The position numbers were made by a program, and so were the translations under genes. The notes beneath the pieces were generated by a model. The model saw only the letters and a program-made list of their open reading frames with translations, made no database searches and was not told the DNA's origin. Of a DNA stretch of 31,696 nucleotides, positions 17,760 to 27,900 are shown piece after piece (position 1 is the stretch's first letter; every line of letters starts with the position of its first letter). The stretch is from Chara braunii (Eukaryota > Streptophyta > Charophyceae > Charales > Characeae). The stretch spans positions 66,137 through 97,832 of the forward strand of contig BFEA01000653.1 in the NCBI GenBank assembly GCA_003427395.1. Direction: 5' to 3'.

Positions 17760-18640
17760 CACACAGAGGCACAGTGTAGGGGGGAGTTAAACGAAGAATG
17801 AGAAATTGAATGGTTTCAATGTGCCCACTGCCCTTGTTTTTTGTTTTTTATTTAGCTCAAAACTATGTGACATATTGTCACATAACTATGAACTAAAAGG
17901 GCGCACTTTGCAAAACAAACAGCACAAATAAAATATTAAAAAAACAAGACAAACACGAAAATATATATATATATAGCTCTGTTTGACTATATCTATATAT
18001 ATCGTCAAACAGATATATATCGTCACAAACAGATGGGCGCTATACTTAATGCATGGTCTTTTGTGGTGACCGTTCTTGCTTCATTTTGGGCTGCAATCGA
18101 CATGCCATTTGTCGGGGGTGTATGGTGGGCATGCTCAATGCCAGCCGTCGTGGAAATTGTTGCACTGAGAATGCTCAGCTAGGTCTTCCATGTGTTCATC
18201 CACCTCATCCTTACAATGTATGGCCTCTCTGTCATCAAGGACAGACTTGTTCTTAAGCCTTTTCTTATCCTCTTTTGCCTTCATCTTCACTCCACACTCC
18301 GTACTTTCCCTTACTTTCCCTTTATCGTTCTTTGTTTGTCTGCTCTCCATGTCTCCACCCTGTGTTTATCCCCTCCCCCTTCACTCTGCCTCTTTCTCAC
18401 AGCGTACAAGTGGGCCGTTATGGTACATGGGGATGGGGGCAGCTCGCGCTCAACTTCATCAACATGGCGAGCCTTGTACGTGAGAGGCACGGTGAAGGGG
18501 GAGTTAAAAGAACAATGAGAAACGTGAATGGTTTCAGTGTGCCCTTCATGTTTGTCTTGTTTTTTTATTTTTTATTTTTGCCGTTTGTTTCGCAAACGAT
18601 GCAAAGTGCACTCTTTTAGTTCGTAGTTATGTGACGATAT
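17760..18640. repeat. Composite direct and inverted repeats
   Basis: 17762-17830 (GAGGCACAGTG...GGTTTCAATGTGCCC) recurs directly at 18483-18545. In addition 17876-17957 is the reverse complement of about 18548-18636, with arms near 85 bp. At the left arm, TATGTGACA-tat-TGTCACATA (17864-17884) is a head-to-head junction; at the right, GACGATATATATATATCGTC (18633-18652) is a perfect palindrome. This pattern fits palindromic DNA transposons or MITEs targeting TA. The interior 18050-18470 contains no recognised gene. Confidence 0.7.
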
Positions 18641-18651
18641 ATATATATCGT

Positions 18652-18765
18652 CAAACAGAGCTGCCCGGTAAACCATAGGCAGAGAGGGAGGAAAGGACAA
18701 CAAATGAGGGGTTGTGACAAACTATTTTGTCGAAGTTTTGGCGACTCATAAGGAGGCTATATATA
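18652..18765 (+). repeat. Partial unit of the ~480-bp repeat
   Basis: CAAACAGAGCTGCCCGGTAAACC through GACTCATAAGGAGGCT is the first ~110 bp of the array unit, then (TA)n. It is more diverged from the others than they are from each other. Confidence 0.85.
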
Positions 18766-18810
18766 TATGATGATATATAATATATATATTTATTTATGTT
18801 TATATATTGT

Positions 18811-20200
18811 CAAACAGAGCTGCCCGGTAAACCGTAGGCAGAGAGGGAGAAGAGGACAACAAACAAGGGGTTGTGACAAACTGTTTCGTCGACCGACTCA
18901 TCTTGAGGCAGAACCCTGAACAGTCTGCAAAATCTCCGAACTGATTACACTATAAGTGATAATCCCCCTTAACCCCGGTTGTGGTTAAGCATCAATGACT
19001 ACCCGACAACTGATACCCTGAGGTGGGTGCCAACCACTGCCCTCAAGGTACCTGTGATGAAAATCGAAGCAGACTATCACTCTATAGACTGTCGGTTCAC
19101 ACCCCATCACAAGCCAACAAAACACCCACGAAACAAAGAAAGGTCTGTCACAGCCAAAAAATACACTCCAGACACGCCGCTAGCACTGGAGGCACAACAT
19201 GGCCGCGTAGTGACGACCTCGACCGCTGCCGCTCGACCTGACAGGAGAAAACCATACCAGGGTGCTAGCAAAGTCGTGGTATATATCATCAAACAGAGCT
19301 GCCCAGTAAACCGTAGGCAAAGAGGACAACAAACGAGGGGCTGTGACAAACTGGTTCGTTGGAGTTTCACCGACTCATCAGGAGGCTGAACCCCCAACAA
19401 TTTGTAGAATCCCCTAACCGATTACACTGTAAGTGATAATCCACCTTAACCCCGGCCCGGGCCGGCTATGGTTAAGCATCAATGACTGCCCGACAACTAA
19501 TACCCTGAGGTGGGCATCGACACGCGGTTAATGGAAGGCCCAAAACTCGAGTTTTTTTGCCGCATCACTACAAGCAATGTCGTCGAAACTTTTGCAAACA
19601 AACCATAAAAAAATGAACAGCACTATAAAAACCTATTCGAAGTAGCTTTCGAAGTTCGCTAAAACGTTTCTCGAATTCGGTGTTTTTGCCAACTTTTTTG
19701 TTACTCGTCCAAATACGCTGAAATTGAATACAGATATACCATAAAGCTTATATATATCAGGCAAAAAAACAAAACAAAAAAAGCAAAAATTCAGGGAAAC
19801 ATGGCAAAATTCGCTGAAAATGACACCACCTATTGACCATGAGTGTGGGCACCAACCACTGCCCTCAAGGTACCTATGACGAAAATCAAAGCAGACTATC
19901 ACTCTAAAGACTGTCGGTTCACACCCCATCACAAACCAGCAAAACACCCACGAAATAAAGAAAGGTCCGTCACAGCCGAAAAATACACTCTAGACAAGCC
20001 GGTGGCACTAGAGGCACAACATGGGCACGTAGTGACGGCCCCGTCCACTGCCGCTCAACCTGACCGGAGAAAACTGCAGCAAGGTGCTAGCGAAGTCGTG
20101 GCATATATCATCAAACAGAGTTGTCCGGCAAACCATAGGCAGAGAGGGAGAAGAGGACAACAAACGAGGGGTTGTGACAAGCTGTTTCGTCGGAGTTTCA
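18811..20200 (+). repeat. Tandem array with ~480-bp unit
   Basis: Unit starts (CAAACAGAGyTG) lie at 18811, 19290 and 20112. The first period is 479 bp. The second is 822 bp but becomes about 487 bp once the insertion and duplicated target at 19517-19851 are removed. Each unit runs from the CTGCCCGGTAAACC block through TTACACTrTAAGTGATAATCC and CAAGGTACCTrTGAyGAAAA, and ends near GCTAGCrAAGTCGTGG plus TATATC. The third unit is cut at about 20200 by element B. A stop-free frame runs through two units, but its substitutions do not favour silent sites. Confidence 0.88.
19517..19844. mobile_element. 328-bp MITE-like insertion in the array
   Basis: Compared with the first unit, the second has an AT-rich extra segment flanked by GTGGGCA on both sides (19510-19516 and 19845-19851), consistent with a 7-bp target duplication. 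The ends carry weakly complementary GGTTAATGG and CCTATTGACC sequences. No coding capacity. A non-autonomous DNA transposon is the simplest reading, and a SINE is less likely because no poly(A) or Pol III box is seen. Confidence 0.6.
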
Positions 20201-20411
20201 CCTACCTTGGATGAGGATACTGGATATGGGTTGCTGAACCCTGAACTGATGAGCGCTGGTGACCGGAACGCTGAAACTGTTTAATATGGTAATTCGTTGG
20301 AATTTCTAAGTTGCGCTCATCTGGACTTTGCATCTCTAGTCTCCAGTGTGGATTTTCTGTGATCTCTCACGGTGTATGTGCTTGGGGTGACAAACAATGT
20401 GGTTCGATGCA
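20200..20411 (+). repeat. Element B truncated 5' LTR
   Basis: Only the last ~210 bp of the LTR remain, corresponding to 5348-5579 of element A. It ends GATGCA before the PBS. U3, the TATA region and the GA microsatellite are gone. The junction with the array reads TTTCACCTACC; the array has TTTCACCGACT and the LTR TAACCTACC, so ACC is shared by both parents. Confidence 0.85.
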
Positions 20412-20413
20412 AT

Positions 20414-20424
20414 TGGTATCGGAG
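20414..20424 (+). other. Element B primer binding site
   Basis: TGGTATCGGAG matches the plant initiator tRNA-Met site TGGTATCAGAG with one change, positioned two bases after the LTR end. The following TTGGTACTCGTT is conserved with element A. Confidence 0.85.
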
Positions 20425-21189
20425 TTGGTACTCGTTACATCCGTTGTTGATGATCGCTGGCAAGATTAAGGCCGACGAGATGAGATCTGGACTCTGGAGT
20501 TTGAATTAGGGGTCGGAGGCTGAAGAAGAAGTGGCCGATAGTGGGGGATGTTGAGTACATACCTGCATGCGTGGAGCGATTTCGTGGAGCGTCATCAAAG
20601 GAACGTTTACAAGTGAAGTGCATCGGCCCCATAAGCCCTGCATTTGCTTTCATGAATGAATTAGTGTCGTGTGTACCTTCCCACATCTTAGCGTCGTTGC
20701 TGCTCGACGAAACACTTGGTGACATATCTAATTTTGTCTTGACTCAACATCTGGTCATACACATGTGCATGGATTAAGTTGAGTCTAGGATAGAAGCTCG
20801 ACAACTCGATGACTCGCCCATAAGTAGGGAGCATGGGCATGAGCGGCGAGTGCTCGTTAACTAACTCGTCTAGCCCTAAGACCGCTACTGATCAGCATGC
20901 GATCGAACTGGAGTTGACGCAATGAGGAGCTATAAGTCTTGAGGGCGAACCTTGAGATCCTAGTGGGCACAACGTCCTGATTGCATCGTTAAAGAATTCA
21001 TGAGGTCCTTGCTGGCTGACCTTAAACTGTTGGTTGCCCACCAACCTGACGGGGGAGCTGTAGTGACACTGTGGGGGGGGGAGAAGGAAGGCATGTCAAA
21101 CTCCAATCTAGATTAAGTCAGGTCAAGTGTTGAGGGCTTGGTCTACGTGGTGAGGAGGTGGAGGCTACTTACCTGTGCTTTCAATCACC
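20425..21189 (+). other. Element B leader
   Basis: Untranslated region similar to 5594-6298, with the conserved GTGGGCA/TGCCCAC pair (about 20964 and 21034) but no 40-bp duplication. A G run lies near 21074-21081. No gene. Confidence 0.7.
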
Positions 21190-21204
21190 ATGGACGACTA
21201 CTAG
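21190..21204 (+). CDS. Minimal upstream ORF abutting gag, element B
   Basis: ATG-GAC-GAC-TAC-TAG in a CACCATGG context is followed directly by ATG (21205), the apparent gag start. It is the counterpart of 6299-6310 in element A. Confidence 0.42.
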   Translation: MDDY

Positions 21205-21518
21205 ATGCTTAGATTCTTGACCCTGTCCGTGTTATGGGGTTCACTCCTCCGCTTCCTTTTTCCTCTAGGTTTCAACCAGGCATGCAGTATGGACGTAACC
21301 ATGAGATCCGGTGGGACCACACATCCATATACAACAGACCAGCAGGAAGGCATTGATAGTAAGCTGGTTGAAAAGAAAAAACAAAGAGAGGAGAAGAAGA
21401 GGAAGAAGGAGGAGGAAGTAAAAGAAAAATTGGAGCAGGAAAGAAAGAAGATGGAGGAGGAGAAAGAAAAAATTGAGAAAGAGATGAGAAGGAAGGAGGA
21501 AGAAATAAGAAAGGAATT

Positions 21519-21550
<32 letters not shown>

Positions 21551-22900
21551 GATGATTGGAGAGAAGGAAAACAAGATAAGGAGAAGAGGTAGAGAGCAGC
21601 CAAGCTAGGGAACTAGGACTCCAGCGGGTTGAAGACTTGGATTGGGTGGGAAAATTCAGGTTTTGGACAGAGCTCTCGAAAGAAAGTGAAGAAGAGAGAG
21701 ATCGATTTGTGGCAAAGTTGGCAGCAACTGAGGATGAGGAGGAGAAGCATTTGTTATTAGAAGAGAAAAGAATTGAGCTCCATCAGAAGTTGTTGGTTAT
21801 AAAAAGGAGGGAATTCGGCAAAAGAAAAGATTGAAAGAGGAAGGGGAAAGACTCCAAACGTCGTCGAAGGATCAAAAGGGTAAACAGGTAGAACCCGAAG
21901 AATGCTGGAACCTTCTCACTGACACTTTACTGCACACCACCCACGAACTTTCCACACTACAACGGACCGCTGGGAAGATAGAACGTCAGCGGGAAGAATT
22001 CGAGAGTACATGGAACAATTACCTTAGTGCATTGCCCTGAAAGACCGCTTTGAGAATAAGAACTTAGCGCCTCATACTGAGCACCTCATCCGTAGCATAA
22101 GTGACGGCAAGTGGAAGAGTGTGTCGGCACTGAAGGCCACTATGGACGAGCTTCTGCAATGTCCCGATCATGGGCTGACCCCTGCCCAGATACTAAACAA
22201 CTTTGCTACTATTGCTAGTGCGCTGCCTAAGCCCCTCAAGACCCAGTTATATCCCCGTACTAAGGAAGAGGGGATGCCCTATGAGAAGTTTAGCAAGATA
22301 GTTGTAGACCCGGGTTCCTACAAGAGGCAAACTATTGTCATTATTGGAAGGACGCATGGCGGAAAGAGATGGAAGAATAGAACTGTATCAGGTAGTATAG
22401 ATGGAAAGGATAATTTGTTGGTCACCTTCGAAGAAGGAGGTGTGGACTCATTATCATATGACCAGATAGACTATGGTTTAGAGGAAGATAACAACAGCCA
22501 AGTAGCTCGGGGAGGGGACTATGTGGCAGTTGTAGCCCATGGGGGAGGGCATCGAGGTAGAGGTCGAGGTAGAGGAGGTCGAGGTGGAGGTGGAGGTCGA
22601 GGACCCGTTGTCCAAAGGGGTGGTGGCAAAGGAAGCTACTACGTTGGAGGTAGGGGTAATGGTCCCTCGCAAGGTGGTAGAGGTTCTTCCTTCGTAGGGG
22701 GTAGTGGTAGAGGCAGGAGTTGACGACCGTACCGAGCACACTCGGGGATAGCCAAAGGCAAACGTTGGGAACAAATAGGTATAGTTGAGAAGGTTCGGGA
22801 AGTATGACGCCAAACCAGCCCATGTTTTAAGTGTGGTGACCCAACCACGTCATCCCCTTTTGTTCTGAATATACGTACCCAAAAAGGAACAGCCAGTAGA
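21205..22900 (+). pseudogene. gag: Element B gag, with internal deletion
   Basis: The N-terminus (VTMRSGGTTHPYTTDQQ), the Lys/Glu-rich coiled-coil stretch to 21553, the LLTDTLLHTTHELSTLQR segment (21905-22040), and the capsid C-terminal part from 22121 (LLQCPDHGLTPAQILNNFA) are present. So are a Tudor-like segment (22370-22490), a strong RGG-box nucleocapsid region (22550-22723) and a frameshifted zinc knuckle near 22829. About 450 bp present in element A (roughly 7105-7555, with PWTYCGKSEE) are missing at 22037. Frameshifts occur near 21553, 21830 and 22037. Confidence 0.82.
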
Positions 22901-22902
22901 GG

Positions 22903-23690
22903 TTGCAATTGCCTCTACAGGGACTTTCGGACTCAGACAGGAAGATAGAAGCGCATGCTGAACAGGCAGCCTCCTGTCCGAAGGTCCCAATGGCAGAGAC
23001 TGATGTAGGCCCCCACCTAGCTAGCTGCCTAGAGGTTGCTTGTGTTAGGACCTCTCTAGGTGGTTCCCTTGTAAGCATTGGTGATGAGCTAATCACTCGT
23101 CATCGCGCTTGGGCTAGAATGAAGAAGTCAAAGGAGCAGCTAATAATAGAAGACGTAGAAGTAAGTAGAGGAAAGGATAGGCGCGTTAGTAGCCAGTGGG
23201 TCAACTCGTAGTTATATCGGTCGAAGAGGGTTGCAAAAAATGCACCTAGGTATGAAGGTGAAGAAGCTAGAGAATCTGGTCATTAGTAAGTTGGCCGACA
23301 ATAGGGAAATGGTATTATGTGAGTATGCTGAAGGGGTCAAGGCATACTTCCAGTTGGAGGGGGAAAGGTAGAGAAAGTTTTGCACTGCCTGACGCTCTTA
23401 GTGGAGGATAGCCTTCCTTTTGACATGATATTAGGAACAGATTGGGGCAATGCTGCATATGCCGATATGAAGATGGCGAGCACGAGTGCTGGCTGACCAG
23501 TCCCAAAGGGGGGGAAATAAATTGTATTTGTATCGTGCATACGACGTAGAGAGTAGCTTGTCCCTTTGCTGTATGAGTGCCCCCCGCGTTCGTCAAGCAC
23601 ATGGTCAAGAATGACCTCGCTGCTCAAGTGTTCGTTGTGTATGTGAGACCGGTTAGTGAGGGTAAAAAGGAAGAAGTGTCCATACCACCA
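22903..23690 (+). pseudogene. pol: Element B protease, catalytic Asp lost
   Basis: An intact N-terminal part (PMAETDVGPHLASCLEVAC) is followed by a frameshift near 23170. The active-site triplet reads Ala-Ser-Gly (GCC at 23192-23194) where element A has Asp-Ser-Gly, so catalysis would fail. The second motif (FDMILGTDWG) is still recognisable near 23416-23446. Further frameshifts occur near 23365, 23478 and 23580. Confidence 0.82.
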
Positions 23691-23692
23691 AT

Positions 23693-24240
23693 GTGCAAAA
23701 TCTATTAGACGAGTTTGTTGACGTGGGAGAGGCCCCTAGTGGAATAATTGAGAGGGAGACCAAGCACCGGATAAATATAGCACCGGGTAGCAGGATTCTC
23801 AAGGGCCCCATCTGTTGGATGTCTCCCAAGGAGCTCGACGAGTTGCGCAAACAGTTAGATGAACTGATAGAGAAAGGGTGGATTAAGCCAAATTCCTCGC
23901 CATATGGTCCACCGGTTTTATTTGTGTCAAAGAAAGAGGGCGACATACGCATATGTATAGATTATAGGGGTCTTAGCGCAATTACGATAAAGAATGTTGA
24001 GCCATTACCATGGATAAATGACCTTCTGGATAGAGTGCAGGGTTGTAAGTATTTCTCGAAGACTGACTTGAAATCAGGCTACCATCGGATTGAGGTATTG
24101 CCTGAGGATCAACGCAAGACTGCCTTTAGGACTCGATATGGCCACTACAAGTTTGTGGTCATGCCGTTTGGGTTGACTAACACCCATGCGACCTTCTAGT
24201 GTTGTATGAATGAACGCTTTCGTGGTTGGTTAGATATGGC
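23693..24240 (+). pseudogene. pol: Element B reverse transcriptase, YLDD deleted
   Basis: Open for 168 codons: the lead-in ([20 protein letters not shown]), [27 protein letters not shown] with the first catalytic Asp, and VVMPFGLTN are intact. A CAG-to-TAG change stops it at 24197-24199. About 25 bp that should encode the YLDD catalytic box are missing at 24231-24240, next to TTAGAT repeats that may have mediated the deletion. Confidence 0.87.
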
Positions 24241-24959
24241 ATTTTGATTTTCAGTAAGTCGTTAGAAGAGCACGAATTGCACCTTCGTTTAGTGTTGAGC
24301 AAGTTGCACAACGCTGAGTTTGGTCATGTGCTGGATGGAAATGAAATCAAACCGGAGGATGCTGAGATAGCAGCAATCATAGACCTGCCGACACCGCACA
24401 CGTTGACGAAACTACGGTCGTTGCTTGGTCTGACCAACTGTTACCACAAGTTCGTACGAAACTTTACTGTAATAGCTGCTCCATTGCGTAGGTTGTTGAG
24501 GAAGGAAACAGTCTGGAAATGAGATAAGGACTGCACCTCAGCCTTCAAGCGTCTAAAGAAGTGTTTGATGGAGTACCCGGTTCTCAAGATCGCTGATCCA
24601 TCTTTGCTATTTATAGTTACAACTGACGCCAGTCAATACGGGATTGGTGTTGTACTTCAACAGAATGATGGTAATGGGTACTGCCTAGTGAGAAGGCCGC
24701 GACTTCCACGTACGAGAGAGAGTTGTTTGCTCTTGGAGAAGCCTTGAATCATTGGTGGCATTACCTCCTAGGACGACATTTCAAAGTATATTTGGACCAT
24801 GAGACACTTCGCTGGCTAAAGACCCAAGCCCGCATGTCACCTAAGTTGACGAGGTGGCTGGAGAGATAGATCAGTTTGACTTTGAAATTAAGCCAGTAAA
24901 GGGGAAGTGCAATGTCGTCGCTGATGCGCTAAGCAGGCGCTGATTGCTTCGGTGCCATA
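24241..24959 (+). pseudogene. pol: Element B RT thumb, connection and RNase H
   Basis: The thumb lacks about 51 bp (KLSPKKCEWAKRQVLYLG in A) near 24320. The connection (LRSLLGLTNCYHKFVRNF) ends at TGG-to-TGA (24520-24522). RNase H shows FIVTTDASQYGIGVVLQQ, then in other frames YLDHETLRWL, with the conserved Asp that A has lost, and ADALSR near 24920-24940. Confidence 0.83.
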
Positions 24960-25227
24960 GTGACATATTTGGACGTTGGCGCTGAATTACAAGAAAAGGT
25001 GAGCACCGTTTATGCTAGTGATCCTATCTACACTCAGTTGATTAACAAGGCGCAGACGACACAACATGAAGTTACCGATCACAGGATGACCCAGGGACTG
25101 TTGTTTAAAAAGACGGACGTGAACTATAGCTTGTGCATACCAAACAGCAAGGAGGTTTGCAGTCTCGTCTTAGGGGAATGCCACGATACTGAGGGACACT
25201 TTGGTTGGCATAAGACATATGCTAACC
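24960..25227 (+). pseudogene. pol: Element B integrase, N-terminal zinc-finger part
   Basis: Open from 24960, with TYLDVGAELQEK, then ECHDTEGHFGWHKTYAN, which carries the two histidines of the HHCC finger. The frame runs into the poly(T) of the insertion at 25228. The cysteine half resumes after 28530. Confidence 0.83.
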
Positions 25228-25279
25228 TTTTTTTTTTTTTTTTTTTTTTTTTGATGATGATGATGATGATGATGATGAA
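25228..25279. repeat. Poly(T) tract plus (GAT)n
   Basis: T25 at 25228-25252 is followed by about nine GAT units. Further degenerate GATGAT sequence continues to about 25340. Confidence 0.9.
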
Positions 25280-25535
25280 TTTATGTGTAAACTGTGAGAT
25301 AATCATACTAATGATGACGATGCTAAAGATGATGATGATTAGTATAGAAAAGATATAAACGACTATGCTATATCAGCAATTCTGGTCTCCTAATCCTGGA
25401 ACAACTCCTAGCCCTCTCTGTACCAGGACATTACATCTCAGAGGCAATACCATCCTAGCCAACGTCAACTATAGCTGACATGTTCTCGCCACCTAGACTA
25501 TCCCTAGACCCATAGGTTGTCAAGGCAACCCCCCC

Positions 25536-26190
25536 CGGTTCGCCACTGGATTGCCTTCCTCCCTCAGCAAATCCCTAGATCTCTCTACAAGGCCTCACAC
25601 TCCTGCCATTTGCAAGTTACAGGGCAACGCCCCAGCTCCGGCCAGCGTCGTTCTGGCATCGGCAAACCAGGGGCACCGAACAAAGCAACTCTGGAGATAT
25701 CAGTCCATATTCAATCATCTCTGAAACCCTATATCCCGAATGAGGAAGAAGGCCAGATGCCGCCAAGAGTTACAGAACGCCAGAAAGCTTGATATAACAT
25801 GATTGAAAACTATGGAATTCTTTTTTTTTTTTTTTCCGAATAAAGAAGAAAAGCAAAAGTCACCAAAAATTATTAAAAACCAGCAAGCCCCCTTTTTTGG
25901 ATCCACTAGCCTCCCCCAAACCAGACTCAGCACTCCCAAGACACCTCAACCTGCCCAATACCTGCCATCGCTGTCGTGTACTCACTACCAAAGCTATCCC
26001 CGGCTCAAGGGTTGCCTTGACAGTACCTCCTAGTTTGCCACTGGATTGCCTTCCACCCTCGACCATCCCCAAATCTCTCTACCAGGCCTCATGCTCCTGC
26101 TACAAAACAGGTCATAGGGCAAACACCCCAGCACCGGCCAGCGTCGTTCTGGCATCGGCCAACCAAGGGCTCAGAACACTACTTACTCTA
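25536..26190. repeat. Direct duplication, about 494-bp offset
   Basis: 25539-25680 (GCCACTGGATTGCCTTCC...GGCCAGCGTCGTTCTGGCAT) recurs at 26033-26170 with moderate divergence. A T run near 25820-25836 and A/T-rich DNA lie between. Neither strand has a convincing coding frame. Confidence 0.75.
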
Positions 26191-26780
26191 GCCGGCACCA
26201 GACAGGATTCAGCTATCCCTGAAATCTTGTTATCCAGAATAGAAGAAACCAGCTGTCACCTATGGAAGTGTCACACCCAAGTAAGAATTTCCTCCCCCTC
26301 TCCTCCTTCCCACCCTGTCCCTTCGCTGCCTTCGCCGATAGAGAGTGTCGAAATTGGAAGACCTTCCCCGTCAGCCCCAACTTGGAACAGTCCCATCTTA
26401 CACCCTACAACATAGAGAAATCCAGTTCCCACCAAAAGTATTCCTCTGCTACCCCATACCCTAATCTGCCTCCACTGAGGTTTGATGCTTGCTCACATCA
26501 GCCCCAGCCCCAGAGTAGAGTATCCCCCACCAGATCTGCTCATACCCCCTTCCGAGCATCACTACCCTCCTAGTGCTGCTCGTGTAGAGCAGAGCTCACC
26601 CCCTCCAAGAATCCCTCATACAAATTTTGAAAGAAACATTGATACACACAGGAGGAACAAAGAAAAAACATGCGGAATTTAGAGTTCCATTTTTGTTGAA
26701 AAGCAGTTGAAATTACTGAGGAGAACTTATGGGAATACCAGAAGAAGATGAGACATGACATCCTTTGTCCCTAAGCTGCT
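26190..26780. other. No gene seen, C-rich then A-rich DNA
   Basis: Pyrimidine-rich sequence with several short, mutually overlapping Pro/Ser-rich open frames, and no domain or conserved motif. Nothing is assigned. Confidence 0.55.
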
Positions 26781-26786
26781 AGAAAA

Positions 26787-27065
26787 CAGGAAAGATTAAT
26801 TAAACATAAATCAATTTATTCAAATTTTTTGTATTAAAAAATACCAATCAGGATGATAAGGGTAGTCACGAATATCGAGATTTTAGTCACCTGACCTTGT
26901 TTATAACTAAGTTGATAGAGGACGGGAGAGATTAATTGAAAATAAATAAATAAATAAATAAATAAATTCAAATTTTTAGGTATTTAAAAAAATACCATTC
27001 AGGCTATTTTATCGTGAAATTCAGTATATGATGATAAGAAAAGAATATTCCGAGATTTTAGTTAG
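26787..27065. repeat. AT-rich duplication with (AAAT)n
   Basis: GATTAATTxAAxATAAATxAAT, then TTCAAATTTTT, then AAAAATACCAwTCAGG, then CGAGATTTTAGT appear in order at about 26793-26885 and 26928-27062. The second copy contains a tetranucleotide AAAT/AATA run (26941-26967). Confidence 0.75.
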
Positions 27066-27690
27066 GATATTAATTAACGAAAATAAAAGTCAAAAATAGT
27101 TGAGGTGTTAATTAAAAATGATTCTTAGATCAAAGGTTGATAAAATGGAATATGGTACCGAATAGGAACTAGTCGGTGAGAATCAAAACAACTGGGTAAA
27201 AAAGACTCAGAGAAAATCGAAGGGTTATGACACAATATGCTTCATGAGTTCCCTCCCCCTCCCCCCTCTCCCTCATTCTATCCTTATCCTTGGTGTGATC
27301 TCCCTATTACCCCTAGTCACCCCCCCATCATCTCCCTCTTTTACCGTCTTCCTCCTTTGCACCCTACCCCTTCCTCCACTCTCCCTCCCCGCCACTTCAT
27401 ACATTGTTGTCCTACTCACTTTCTTCCCTCTCAGGACCAGTGCAGCAAAGCAACGCTCAAATCTCCCAAAAAACGAAGAAAGCAGCAAAACCCACAAACA
27501 TCGAAGCAGCAAACAGGCGAGAGCAGTGAAAAAGCATCAGCACAAAAGGAAAGAAAAAAGGCAAGAGGGACAAAAAGGAGGAGGAGAAGGGTAAGAAGGA
27601 CAGGAGTGGGATAGGTAGAAGAAGAAAAGAAAAATCAAAGGAAGAGAGAATTGGTTGTGGTGGAGCGATTACCCCCCAACCCTCCTAAAC
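27066..27690. other. No supported gene
   Basis: A pyrimidine-rich stretch (27247-27430) followed by an A/G-rich stretch (27460-27650). Open frames here are Pro-rich then Lys/Arg-rich, reflecting base composition. Nothing is assigned. Confidence 0.55.
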
Positions 27691-27699
27691 CAAACTGTT

Positions 27700-27735
27700 G
27701 TATGATGATGATGGTGAAGGTGATGATGACGATGA

Positions 27736-27767
<32 letters not shown>

Positions 27768-27900
27768 ATAATCATGGTTATCACAACGAATATGCTGATG
27801 AAGATGAAGATGAGAGGGAGAAAACCTCGCTGGCCAGCCGAAGAAATCCTGATGATGATGATGATGATGATGATGAATTCACTCATCCCCAAAGATGATA
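27700..27900. repeat. (GAT)n / (GCT)n microsatellite cluster
   Basis: Degenerate GATGATGAC, a run of GCT near 27738-27757, more GAT, then about nine perfect GAT units near 27853-27877 ending GATGAATT, the same ending as the array at 25253-25279. From 27900 to 28530 no gene is recognised. Confidence 0.85.

Noticed and set aside
18135-18350. Minus-strand 71-residue charged open frame
   Set aside because: It lies within a nest of transposon-like repeats, has no recognisable motif and overlaps open plus-strand frames.
18979-20214. Two related 120-136-residue open frames in successive array units, similar at protein level
   Set aside because: Counting by eye, replacement differences outnumber silent ones by more than two to one, as expected without selection. 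The frame also crosses the unit junction and ends in unrelated sequence. Treated as repeat DNA.
21265-21603. Minus-strand Phe/Leu-rich frames resembling membrane proteins
   Set aside because: Antisense of the Lys/Glu-rich gag coiled coil.
27237-27614. Pro-rich then Lys/Arg-rich open frame
   Set aside because: It reflects pyrimidine-rich followed by purine-rich base composition.
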